Shown here: positions 34,693 to 42,348 of the stretch, one piece after another
How the letters are laid out: each line of letters begins with the position of its first letter
How positions within the stretch are numbered: the stretch's first letter is position 1
Source of the DNA: Paraburkholderia heleia NBRC 101817
GTDB taxonomy: Bacteria; Pseudomonadota; Gammaproteobacteria; Burkholderiales; Burkholderiaceae
Assembly (NCBI RefSeq): GCF_000739775.1
Contig: NZ_BBJH01000001.1
Span: forward strand, 1-64,000
Length of the DNA: 64,000 nucleotides
Direction of reading: 5' to 3'
Notes under the pieces: model-generated
The model's database searches: none
What the model was told of the DNA's origin: nothing
What the model saw: only the letters and a program-made list of their open reading frames with translations
Translations under genes and position numbers: made by a program

Positions 34693-35583
34693 CTACAAGC
34701 GCTGCGGCAGCGCAGCCGCAAGGAAGTCGGTGATCCGGCGCACGCGCGCAGGCACGAAACGACGCCTTGGCCAGACGATGCTGACATCACGTGCGTCCCG
34801 AATGAAGTCGTCCAGCACGGTGACGATGTCGGGATGCTTGAGTTCGTCGGTGAGCGAGAGCTTCGCAAAGAGGCCGATTCCCACACCCGCGAGCACGGCC
34901 GACCGGATTGCCTCGACGCTATTGGACGACAGGCTGCCTTGCACCGGTACGCTGAACCGGCCTTGCGGTCCATGAAACGGCCAGTTCGCCGATTCCATCA
35001 GACCGCCGTAGACGAGGCAATTGTGCCGGGCGAGATCCGCAGGCTCCTTCGGTATGCCGTGTTGCTCGAAATAGCGGCGCGATCCCACGCAGACCAGCGG
35101 AGTGCTGGCGATTTTTCTCACGACCGAATCCGGATCGTTGACGGTGCCCACGCGAATCGCGAGATCGATTCGATCCTCCACCATGTCGCGGACGAAATCC
35201 GCCAACACGAGATCGACCCGAAGGCCAGGATGGCGCGACAGGAGTTCGGGAATCAGCGGAAGAACGTGCAGCCGGCCGAAAGTCGAGGCGGCGGCGATGC
35301 GCACGAGGCCCGAGACGTCGAGCGTGCTGCTGCTCAGCTCGTTGTCGGCTACCTCAATCTCGTCCAGCAACGGCTTGGTGCGCTCGTAGTATTTCTGCCC
35401 CTGATCCGTCAGGGTAACGCTGCGTGTGCTTCGGTTCAATAGCAGCACGCCCAGGCGTTTTTCCAGCGCGCCGATCGCCTTGCTGATGGCGGACTGTGAA
35501 TCGCCGGTTCTACGCGCCGCGGCGGAAAAGCCGCCCGCTTCGACAACGGCGATGAAGGCGTTCAATTCGTGAAACCGATCCAT
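34693..35583 (-). CDS. LysR-family regulator, divergent from SDR gene
   Basis: A 296-residue LysR regulator of the CrgA-like subgroup: HTH at residues 1-60 (MDRFHELNAFIAVVEAGGFS; GDSQSAISKAIGALEKRLG), effector domain with VRIAAASTFGRLHVLPLIPE and the typical AILAGVGIGLF-type late motif (SAVLAGVGIGLFAKLS). It faces the SDR gene across 122 bases that contain a perfect ATGATAA-N9-TTATCAT palindrome, the probable binding site. Because a diverged copy of that site precedes the OYE gene 4 kb away, this protein may control both enzymes. Confidence 0.92.
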   Translation of the reverse strand: MDRFHELNAFIAVVEAGGFSAAARRTGDSQSAISKAIGALEKRLGVLLLNRSTRSVTLTDQGQKYYERTKPLLDEIEVADNELSSSTLDVSGLVRIAAASTFGRLHVLPLIPELLSRHPGLRVDLVLADFVRDMVEDRIDLAIRVGTVNDPDSVVRKIASTPLVCVGSRRYFEQHGIPKEPADLARHNCLVYGGLMESANWPFHGPQGRFSVPVQGSLSSNSVEAIRSAVLAGVGIGLFAKLSLTDELKHPDIVTVLDDFIRDARDVSIVWPRRRFVPARVRRITDFLAAALPQRL

Positions 35584-35626
35584 TGCATGTCTCTCGTGAG
35601 ACCCATTCCCTCGAAGAATGGATCTC

Positions 35627-35649
35627 ATGATAACTCCGCTAATTATCAT
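35627..35649. promoter_or_regulatory. LysR operator between LysR and SDR genes
   Basis: A perfect 7-base inverted repeat, ATGATAA (35627-35633) and TTATCAT (35643-35649) with a 9-base spacer, midway between the divergent LysR and SDR genes. Dyad symmetry and place fit a LysR activation site. A diverged copy lies at 31409-31429 before the OYE gene. Confidence 0.7.
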
Positions 35650-35705
35650 GCGTTGGGGCGGCAATTACGATGTCAGTAACGTTCACCCACAGGCAGAAGA
35701 CTCCA

Positions 35706-36446
35706 ATGTCCACTCTCACAGGCAAGGTTGCCGTCATTAGCGGCGCAACGACAGGTATTGGTTTGGCGATCGCCCAGCGGTTCGTCGCCGAAGGCGCTCA
35801 CGTTTTTATCTTCGGCCGTCGGCGAGGCCAGCTCGACGAAGCCGTCAAGCTGATCGGACGCAACGTCACTGCGATCCAGGCCGACGCCGCGAATCTCGAC
35901 GACCTCGATCGCGTCGCCGCGGCAGTCAGGGACGAAAAGGGTGTCGTCGACATCATCGTGTCGAACGCGGGCTTTACCGAGCAGGCTTCGATCGACACCA
36001 TCACGCCAGAGCATTTCGACAAGGCATTCAACCTGATGGCGCGCGGTCCTGTCTTTCTGGTGCAGAAGCTGCTGCCGATGATGACGGGGGGTGGTTCGAT
36101 CATCCTGGTTTCTTCGGCCATGCACGTAATGGGCATTCCCGGGCACACCGCCTACGCGGCGACCAAGGCCGCGTTGCGCTCCTATGCGCGCACCTGGGCG
36201 GCCGAATTCAGGGATCGCGGCATTCGCGTCAACATGCTCAGCCCCGGCGTCACCGATACGCCGATTCTCGATAGCCAGTCGGCGACACGCGAGGATCTGG
36301 TGAGCATGTACCAGAGCATGGTCCCGCTCGGCCGACTCGCCCGCGCCGAGGAGATGGCCAGCGCGGCACTCTTTCTCGCCTCCGGGCAGAGTTCGTACAT
36401 GACCGGCGCGGATTTGATGAATGACGGCGGCATAGGCCAGGTCTGA
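35706..36446 (+). CDS. Short-chain dehydrogenase/reductase (SDR)
   Basis: A 246-residue classical SDR, complete. NAD(P)-binding GATTGIG near residues 13-19, the DAANLDD segment, NAG at about 92-94, catalytic Ser in ILVSSAMHV, YAATK with the Tyr-x-x-x-Lys pair, and the PGVTDTPI loop. The substrate is unknown. FGRRRGQL after the second strand suggests NADP preference. It is driven from the LysR-controlled divergent promoter. Its first 24 codons and leader have a diverged copy fused to the OYE gene at 31488. A reductase gene stump follows at 36498. Confidence 0.92.
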   Translation: MSTLTGKVAVISGATTGIGLAIAQRFVAEGAHVFIFGRRRGQLDEAVKLIGRNVTAIQADAANLDDLDRVAAAVRDEKGVVDIIVSNAGFTEQASIDTITPEHFDKAFNLMARGPVFLVQKLLPMMTGGGSIILVSSAMHVMGIPGHTAYAATKAALRSYARTWAAEFRDRGIRVNMLSPGVTDTPILDSQSATREDLVSMYQSMVPLGRLARAEEMASAALFLASGQSSYMTGADLMNDGGIGQV

Positions 36447-36497
36447 GGCCCCGGGCGCACCGTCCATCGAAGTGATTTTCCGTTATTCAGGAACCGA

Positions 36498-36560
36498 ATG
36501 GAGAATTCAACGAGCTACGCAATCATCGGGCCTGGCAAGATCGGCACAGCCATGGCTCAC
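36498..36560 (+). pseudogene. N-terminal stump of an F420/NADP-oxidoreductase-type gene
   Basis: The first 21 codons (MENSTSYAIIGPGKIGTAMA plus H) read as the start of the NAD(P)-binding domain of NADPH-dependent F420 reductase-like proteins (typical start SYAIIGFGKIGQALA). After that the frame runs into sequence antisense to the lipoprotein gene and loses all similarity. An AGGA ribosome-site-like element precedes the ATG. The break at about 36560 coincides with the stop codon of the opposing gene at 36557, marking a recombination junction. The intact family protein would be about 200 residues. Confidence 0.65.
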
Positions 36561-37054
36561 TGTACAGATTCCGGTTGTGCCCGAAGCTTGTCCCTGATTG
36601 CAGTCAGGCAGTTCGTGAACTGGGTGCGAAGCCCCACGGAGTTGCCGCTCGGTGCGGCAAGGCTGTCGGTCGTCACAGTCCATCCGTCGGGCGTACGCGA
36701 AACATCGAGTTCGAAGTATTCGGCCGATTCGCTATCGAGGACCACCGACTCGCGAAAACTACCCTTCGGCGCGCGAATGACCGCCTCGCAGCCCTGCTGG
36801 AGCCGGGCTGGGGCATGAGCGGACAAACCGGGCGAGCCGTCGCGAAAGGGGACCGCGCCGTACATGCGGAACGCCTCGAACTGCGCTGGCATTGCGGCCG
36901 TGACGAACTGGATGTCCGAATCCGAAACGTCTTTTCCGCATCCCGCCAGGATGGCGATAGAGGCTGCGAGCGCGATGCGGGCGCAATGACTCCGGAAAGT
37001 GATTGTGCGGCCGCCGGCTCCCCATGGTCTCGGCGCAAACGTTAGCGTTCTCAT
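36557..37054 (-). CDS. Putative lipoprotein, unknown function
   Basis: A 165-residue protein with a late signal sequence: hydrophobic ARIALAASIAILAGCGKD gives lipobox LAGC near residue 38, after a basic N-terminal extension. The mature part has no motif I recognise; it looks like a small alpha/beta domain (VTAAMPAQFEAFRMYGAVPF; SAEYFELDVSRTPDGW) as in many hypothetical envelope proteins of this group. A shorter start may be correct since the n-region is long. Its 3' end abuts the reductase stump, so it may have arrived by recombination. Confidence 0.65.
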   Translation of the reverse strand: MRTLTFAPRPWGAGGRTITFRSHCARIALAASIAILAGCGKDVSDSDIQFVTAAMPAQFEAFRMYGAVPFRDGSPGLSAHAPARLQQGCEAVIRAPKGSFRESVVLDSESAEYFELDVSRTPDGWTVTTDSLAAPSGNSVGLRTQFTNCLTAIRDKLRAQPESVQ

Positions 37055-37150
37055 CTCCAACGGGCCTGCCTCGATGTAAGAATTAGTATTACGGCGTGCG
37101 TAATGCATATATTTATCGAGGTTAACCCTGGGGCGTCCGGTCCATCACGC

Positions 37151-38410
37151 TCACCCCGCGCGCCGCCCCTGCACCACACGCGTTGCGGGCGCAACATCCA
37201 TCACCGCGAGCCGGATCGCGTCGATCAGCGCGCGTGCCGCCGGCGAGGGCGAGCCCTGCGCGCGCAGCGTAAGCCCGATATCGTGCCGCGTGTGCTGCAG
37301 CGGCACGTCGAGAATCACCAGGCGCCCCGATTCGATTTCGTAGTGCAGCTGCTGCGCCGGGAGCGCCGTGATCATGTCCGTGCCGAGCAGCAGCCCGCGA
37401 ATCACGGCAAGATCGTCGGATTCGACCGTGGGCAGCGGCGGCTTGAGCTTCACGCGGCGGAACTGCGCTTCGAACAGCCCGCGCGAGGGCGAATGCGTGT
37501 GCGAAAGAATCCACTGCGCCTCACGCAGATCGTTCAGCGTGAGGCCGTGCTGCTTCGCAAGCGGATGATCGCGCCGCGCGAGCACGACCATGTCCTCCGA
37601 CATCAATCGTTCGGTGCCCAGGCCGCTCGCCGCATCGTTTTCGCGCAGCGCGCCGAGCACGAAGTCCACGTCGCCGGCGCGCAGGCCTGCCACGAGCCGT
37701 TCATACGCGCTTTCGTCGGTCACTACGCGCACCCGCGGATGCTGCGCGCAAAGGCGCGCGATGGCGGCCGGCAGGATCAGCGTGCGGCCCAATGGCAGCG
37801 CGCCTACCGTTACGGCGCCCTGGATATTGCCGTGCAGCGCTGCGATATCGTCGGGTACGTGACGCAGCTCGTTGAGTGCGCGCCGCACGTGCAGCAGGAA
37901 GGTCTCGCCCTCGGCAGTCAGCAGCACGCCGCGCGGCCCTCGATGGAAGAGCGTGACACCCGAGCCGCTTTCGAGCACGCGCATGGCGCTGCTCACGGCG
38001 GGCTGGCTGATGCCGAATGCATGGGCGGTGCTCGGCATATGGCGGTGCCGCGCCAGGGCGACGAATAGCTGCAGCCGCCGCGTGTTGAGCAGATACGCGG
38101 GCAGTGTGCCTTCGCTCAACGCGCGCCGGCGCGCCTGGCGCGCGGCGCACCACTGCGCGAGCGCTTCCAGTTCGCCGAAAATGCGCGCGCAGCGCTCGAG
38201 CACCACGCGGCCCACGGCGGTGGGCAGCATGCCCGACGGTTTGCGCTCGAAGAGCGGCGCGCCCAGCGCCGTCTCCAGTTCCTGCACCGAGCGCGTGACA
38301 GCCGACTGTGCGCGATACAAGGCCGAAGCGGCGCGCGTGGCGCTGCCCGTGTCGGCAACGAGGCGAAAAGCGCGCAGATGCGCTAGGTTCAGGAGTTCGG
38401 GCTGGCTCAC
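37151..38410 (-). CDS. LysR-type regulator with two HTH domains
   Basis: A 419-residue regulator with two LysR-type winged helices in tandem. The first is at about residues 5-65 (LAHLRAFRLVADTGSATRAA; AQSAVTRSVQELETALG), the second at about 105-165 (RRLQLFVALARHRHMPSTAH; SQPAVSSAMRVLESGSGVTL). A normal effector domain follows (VTVGALPLGRTLILPAAIAR, LVAGLRAGDVDFVLGAL). The double-HTH layout matches the GbpR-like subgroup of sugar and aromatic regulators. GTG 38410 is the start; its GTGA overlaps the stop of a decayed GntR gene. It points away from the FAD oxidoreductase at 38731, which it may control. Confidence 0.85.
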   Translation of the reverse strand: MSQPELLNLAHLRAFRLVADTGSATRAASALYRAQSAVTRSVQELETALGAPLFERKPSGMLPTAVGRVVLERCARIFGELEALAQWCAARQARRRALSEGTLPAYLLNTRRLQLFVALARHRHMPSTAHAFGISQPAVSSAMRVLESGSGVTLFHRGPRGVLLTAEGETFLLHVRRALNELRHVPDDIAALHGNIQGAVTVGALPLGRTLILPAAIARLCAQHPRVRVVTDESAYERLVAGLRAGDVDFVLGALRENDAASGLGTERLMSEDMVVLARRDHPLAKQHGLTLNDLREAQWILSHTHSPSRGLFEAQFRRVKLKPPLPTVESDDLAVIRGLLLGTDMITALPAQQLHYEIESGRLVILDVPLQHTRHDIGLTLRAQGSPSPAARALIDAIRLAVMDVAPATRVVQGRRAG

Positions 38411-38683
38411 GGCTCGATCATGTCGTTTTGGGTGGGATACGCGCCTTCGCCGTTCACGAGCGCGCCGACAATGGCGTGATGCTGGCGGTGCACATACGAG
38501 CGCGTCATGACCGCGCTGCCGCGCGGCCTGGTCGAACACCACCGTGCCCGGCGAGACGAATGGAACCTCGTCGTCGAGACCGGGCGCGGCGCTCACCGCG
38601 AGATTGTGCGCCGCTTCCACAATCAATGCGTGGAAGCGGCCGTTCATCGCGGCGTAATGCGTTACGGCAGGCGAATTGGGCAA
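38407..38683 (-). pseudogene. Truncated, frameshifted GntR-type FCD domain
   Basis: Minus-strand sequence from 38683 reads YAAMNGRFHALIVEAAHN and DEVPFVSPGTVVFDQAARQR, typical of the C-terminal FCD ligand domain of GntR regulators. After HDALVCA near 38490 the reading shifts by one base to HRQHHAIVGALVNGEGA, the next expected FCD segment, then ends at TGA 38409-38407. The whole DNA-binding half is missing, and the usual residues after EGA (an Ala-Glu-rich helix) are deleted. It lies between the LysR gene, whose GTG start overlaps this stop, and the plus-strand oxidoreductase. Confidence 0.7.
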
Positions 38684-38730
38684 AATAGCGCCAGTCGAAA
38701 CAGCACTCGCGTGACGAAAAAGGAAGTTTC

Positions 38731-39852
38731 ATGACGGATACAGTGGATTGCGCCGTGATCGGCGCGGGCGTGGTCGGTCTCGCGGTTGCGCGCGCGTGCG
38801 CGCAGCAGGGCTGGGAAACCGTCCTCGTCGAGGCGGAAAACGCCATTGGCACGGGCACCAGCTCGCGCAACAGCGAAGTGATACACGCCGGCATTTACTA
38901 CCCGCAAGGTTCGCTCAAGGCGCGGCTGTGTGTGCAAGGCAAGCACAAGCTTTACGCGTATTGCGAAGAGAAGGGCGTGGAGTTCAGCCGTTGCGGCAAG
39001 TTCATCGTGGCGACGCACGAAGGGCAGCTCGACGCGCTGCGTGCGATTCGCGCGGCGGCGGCCGCCAATGGCGTGGACGACCTGCGCTGGCTCGACTGCG
39101 GCGAGGCGCGCGCAAGGGAACCTGCGCTCAATTGCGTGGCGGCGCTCGAATCGCCCTCCACGGGTATCGTCGACAGCCATGGTTTGATGCTCGCGCTGCG
39201 GGGCGACTTCGAGGCGGCGGGCGGCATGCTCGCGTTTTGTTCGCCGGTCACGGGCGGCGCGGCGAGGCCGGGCCAGCCGACGCTCCTCGAGGTGGGCGGC
39301 GACGAGCCGATGGCATTACTCGCCACGCGCGTGGTGAACAGCGCCGGCCTTCACGCGCAGCAGGTCGCGGCCTGCATCGAAGGCGTGCCGGCGCACTCGA
39401 TCCCGCGAGTGCGTTACGCGAAGGGCAATTACTACTCGCTTGCGGGCGCGGCGCCGTTTTCGCGGCTCATCTATCCGGTGCCGGAGGAAGGGGGCCTGGG
39501 TGTGCACCTGACGATCGACCTTGGCGGCCAGGCGCGCTTCGGTCCCGACGTGGAGTGGACCGGCACGATCGACTACACCGTGGACCCGGGCCGCGCGGCG
39601 AAATTCTACGAGGCGATTCGCACCTACTGGCCCGCGCTGCCTGACGACGCGCTGCAACCGGGTTATGCTGGCATTCGCCCGAAGCTGGCGGATGGGAAGC
39701 ACGGCGGCAAACATGGCGGCGACTTCATGATCCAGGACGCGCGCGAGCACGGCGTGCGCGGGCTCGTGAACCTCTACGGCATCGAGTCGCCGGGGCTGAC
39801 GGCTTCGCTCGCGATTGCGGACGACGTGATCGAACGGCTGAACACACACTGA
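38731..39852 (+). CDS. FAD-dependent oxidoreductase (DAO/L-2-hydroxyglutarate oxidase-like)
   Basis: A 373-residue flavoenzyme with an N-terminal dinucleotide-binding motif ([20 protein letters not shown]), then [20 protein letters not shown], which is characteristic of L-2-hydroxyglutarate oxidase and related DAO-fold proteins. Later [20 protein letters not shown] and [17 protein letters not shown] match the family's substrate and FAD-closing segments. The precise hydroxy or amino acid is unknown. AAGGAAG lies before the ATG. A small ABM monooxygenase gene follows after 49 bases on the same strand, suggesting one transcript. Confidence 0.87.
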   Translation: MTDTVDCAVIGAGVVGLAVARACAQQGWETVLVEAENAIGTGTSSRNSEVIHAGIYYPQGSLKARLCVQGKHKLYAYCEEKGVEFSRCGKFIVATHEGQLDALRAIRAAAAANGVDDLRWLDCGEARAREPALNCVAALESPSTGIVDSHGLMLALRGDFEAAGGMLAFCSPVTGGAARPGQPTLLEVGGDEPMALLATRVVNSAGLHAQQVAACIEGVPAHSIPRVRYAKGNYYSLAGAAPFSRLIYPVPEEGGLGVHLTIDLGGQARFGPDVEWTGTIDYTVDPGRAAKFYEAIRTYWPALPDDALQPGYAGIRPKLADGKHGGKHGGDFMIQDAREHGVRGLVNLYGIESPGLTASLAIADDVIERLNTH

Positions 39853-39901
39853 CTGCAGTCGCGAACCAATGCGAATCAACGCGAATCACAAGGAGAAGAG
39901 G

Positions 39902-40195
39902 ATGGTCTACGAGATGGCGCACATCACGGTGAGCGCAGGCAAGAACGCCGAATTCGAGGCGGGCGTCGCACAGGCGCTGCCGCTTTTTCACCGCGCGCGC
40001 GGCTGCCGCAGCGTGGAGCTGCAGCGCGGCGTGGAGGAGCCGAACCAGTATGTGCTCGTCGTGCAGTGGGATACCGTCGAGGATCACATGGTGCACTTTC
40101 GCGAGTCGGATGACTTTCAGGAATGGCGCCGCCTCGTCGGGCCGTACTTCGAGAAGCCGCCTGTCGTAGGACACACCCAGGTGGTCGTGAAGTAA
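39902..40195 (+). CDS. ABM-family (antibiotic biosynthesis monooxygenase) protein
   Basis: A 97-residue single-domain dimeric alpha+beta-barrel protein of the ABM/quinol monooxygenase family: YEMAHITVSAGKNAEFEAGV, then FHRARGCRSVELQRGVEEPN and VVQWDTVEDHMVHFRESDDF. Such proteins oxidise quinols or bind heme-like ligands without cofactor. The start at 39902 follows AAGGAGAAGAG. It is downstream of the FAD oxidoreductase, and the pair may act in one small oxidative pathway. The protein is complete. Confidence 0.85.
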   Translation: MVYEMAHITVSAGKNAEFEAGVAQALPLFHRARGCRSVELQRGVEEPNQYVLVVQWDTVEDHMVHFRESDDFQEWRRLVGPYFEKPPVVGHTQVVVK

Positions 40196-40202
40196 GCAGC
40201 TG

Positions 40203-40220
40203 AGCGCGGCCAGCCGCGCT
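40203..40220. terminator. GC-rich palindrome between convergent genes
   Basis: A perfect 8-base inverted repeat AGCGCGGC / GCCGCGCT with a 2-base centre lies between the convergent stops at 40195 and 40220. Place fits a bidirectional terminator, but there is no clear T tract. Confidence 0.4.
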
Positions 40221-41341
40221 TACGCCTTGATGCCGAACCCCTCCACATAGCCCACCGCGTCTTCTCCGTCCCAAACGCGTCCGTCGACGAACGGCGCGGT
40301 GGCCGTCCCTTCCGGCAGCGCAATCCCCATCGCCGCCGCCGCTTGCCCGTACAGCGCCGTCTGGTTCAAGCCGCGCGCGATCTCGCGATAGTCGCTTCGG
40401 CGCGCGAGCATGCCCCATCGTTCGAACTGCGTCAGAAACCACACGCCTTCGGATTCATGCGGATAATTCACGCGGCCTTCCTCGAAGAACTTCATGCCCG
40501 GCGGGCGTGATGCTGGGTCCGCTTCGAGCCGCGCCGCGATCAGCGCGGCGTCCACATCCAGCATTTCCGGGCGCGCAAGCCACTGCGCAATCTCCCGCCG
40601 ATTGCCTTCGCCGTCCAGCCAGCGGCACGCTTCGAGCATCGTCTGCACGAGCGCGCGCGCCGTGTTCGGATAGCGTTGCACGAAATCGCGCCGGCAGGCG
40701 AGCACCTTTTCGGGATGATCCGGCCAGATCGCCCCGCTCGCGATGACCGTGCGTCCCACGCCGCGCTGCTGCGCGAGCCCAGGCCACGGCTCGCCCGCGC
40801 ACAGGCCATCGAGGCGATCTTCGGCGAGCGCGGCCACCATCTGCGGCGGCGGTATCACCACGCTCTCGATGTCGCGCAGCGGATGCACGCCTTGCGAAGC
40901 GAGCCAGTAGTACAGCCACATCGCGTGCGTGCCGGTGGGGAAGGTCTGCGCGAACACGGGCTTGCGCGCGAGCGTCGCGAGCGCGCGCGGCAGCGAGCCG
41001 TGCTCGGCGAGCGCATCCGCCAGACGGTTCGAGAGCGAAATGGCCTGCCCGTTGCGGTTGAGCACCATCAGCACGGCCATGTCGGTTTGCGGGCCGCCCA
41101 GGCCGAGCTGCACGCCATATACGAGCCCGTAAAGCGAGTGCGCTGCGTCGAGTTCGCCCGACAGCAGCTTGTCGCGCAGTGCGGCCCAGGAGGGCTGGCG
41201 CGAGAGTTCGAGCGTGAGGCCGTGCGCGTGGCCGAACTCCAGCAGCTTCGCCGCGACGAGCGGCGCGGCGTCGGCGAGCGGCACGAAGCCGATCTTCAGA
41301 TGGGTTTTCTCGGGCGCGGCGAGAGGGGGGGTGGCGTTCAT
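40220..41341 (-). CDS. nasS: Nitrate-sensor protein NasS-like (NrtA fold)
   Basis: A 373-residue protein of the NrtA/CmpA substrate-binding family (KIGFVPLADAAPLVAAKLLEFG; TFPTGTHAMWLYYWLASQGVHP; LDGLCAGEPWPGLAQQRG) but with no signal peptide or lipobox, so it is cytoplasmic. That, with the NasT-like ANTAR gene 20 bases upstream, identifies the NasS class: NasS holds NasT inactive without nitrate or nitrite and releases it on binding. No transporter permease or ATPase gene is adjacent, against an ABC-transport role. The nitrate/nitrite reductase genes usually near it are absent from this window. Confidence 0.82.
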   Translation of the reverse strand: MNATPPLAAPEKTHLKIGFVPLADAAPLVAAKLLEFGHAHGLTLELSRQPSWAALRDKLLSGELDAAHSLYGLVYGVQLGLGGPQTDMAVLMVLNRNGQAISLSNRLADALAEHGSLPRALATLARKPVFAQTFPTGTHAMWLYYWLASQGVHPLRDIESVVIPPPQMVAALAEDRLDGLCAGEPWPGLAQQRGVGRTVIASGAIWPDHPEKVLACRRDFVQRYPNTARALVQTMLEACRWLDGEGNRREIAQWLARPEMLDVDAALIAARLEADPASRPPGMKFFEEGRVNYPHESEGVWFLTQFERWGMLARRSDYREIARGLNQTALYGQAAAAMGIALPEGTATAPFVDGRVWDGEDAVGYVEGFGIKA

Positions 41342-41361
41342 AGGTGGCGCTTCGTTCCTGC

Positions 41362-41946
41362 TCAGTCGGGTCGTTCCTGCGCTTGCGCAAGCGCGACGAT
41401 CTGGCGGGCGACCTCGGCGAGCTTCACGCTCTGATTCATCGCGCGCTTGCGCAGCGCCGCGTAGGCGGCGGGCTCGGTCAGCTTCTGTTGCTCCATCAGG
41501 ATGCGCTTTGCGCGGTCGATCAGCTTGCGCTCGGCCAGTTCGTTTTCGGCCTGCGTGAGACGCTCGCGCAACTGCGCTTCCTGAGCGAAGCGCGCGAGCG
41601 CGACTTCGAGGATCGGCGCGAGGCGCTCGCTCGCGAGTCCTTCCACGAGATAGGCGGTCACACCCGCATTCACAGCCGAGCGGATGAGCTGCTGGTTGGC
41701 ATCGTGGCTGAACATCAGCACCGGGCGCGGCGCGGTGGCGTTCATCACCGCGAGCTGTTCGAGCGTGTCGCGCGAGGGCGACTCGGTATCGATGATGATG
41801 ACGTCGGGCCGCTCGCGCTCGACGACGCGATGCAGCCCCTGCGGCGTCGCGGGCTCGGCGAGCATGTCGTAGCCGAGCTTGGCTAGCGCGTCGCGCAGGT
41901 CGCCGATAGGCTTGTCGGTGTCGGTTACGAGCAGTACGCGCAGCAT
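41362..41946 (-). CDS. nasT: ANTAR-domain antiterminator NasT-like
   Basis: A 194-residue response-regulator-like protein. The N-terminal receiver domain (MLRVLLVTDTDKPIGDLRDA; PDVIIIDTESPSRDTLEQLA, Asp of the phosphoacceptor strand present) is joined by a coiled coil to a C-terminal ANTAR RNA-binding domain (ERKLIDRAKRILMEQQKLTE; AAYAALRKRAMNQSVKLAEV). NasT-type proteins bind paired hairpins in leaders of nitrate assimilation mRNAs and prevent termination. It is first in an operon with nasS. I find no obvious ANTAR target leader in this window. Confidence 0.85.
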   Translation of the reverse strand: MLRVLLVTDTDKPIGDLRDALAKLGYDMLAEPATPQGLHRVVERERPDVIIIDTESPSRDTLEQLAVMNATAPRPVLMFSHDANQQLIRSAVNAGVTAYLVEGLASERLAPILEVALARFAQEAQLRERLTQAENELAERKLIDRAKRILMEQQKLTEPAAYAALRKRAMNQSVKLAEVARQIVALAQAQERPD

Positions 41947-42348
41947 GGGGACTCGGTGATCGTCGGCATGATGTCTTCGACGGTTAATCGGTGCATGACG
42001 CGCCATCGCGGGGCGCGCATGAGTGTTAAGCAAGGCGAGTGCCAGTTTGGCCGTCGGCCGCAAAGCCATGCCCGATGGGGTTTGAGGCGCGCCGTGCGCA
42101 AACGCGGCGCGCAATGCGTTGTGCACCGCAGCAGTGCGGGAAGCGGCGCGGCGCACCCAATTGGCGCAGCCGTTGCGGGCGGTGACCGCAAGCGTGCGGG
42201 CGGACGGCGTGAATCCGCGCTCGGGATTCGGGAGTCGAGACAGCCGGACGCGGCTTTTGTGACACGCGTATTTCACCTATCCTTTTTAGCGCACGCCGTC
42301 GGCTCCACGATTCCCAGCGCCAGCATTCCCACGACAATTAACCGGCCA

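Noticed and set aside
40220..41341. Calling the NrtA-like protein an ABC-transporter binding protein
   Set aside because: It has no signal peptide and no permease or ATPase gene nearby; the NasT neighbour explains it better.
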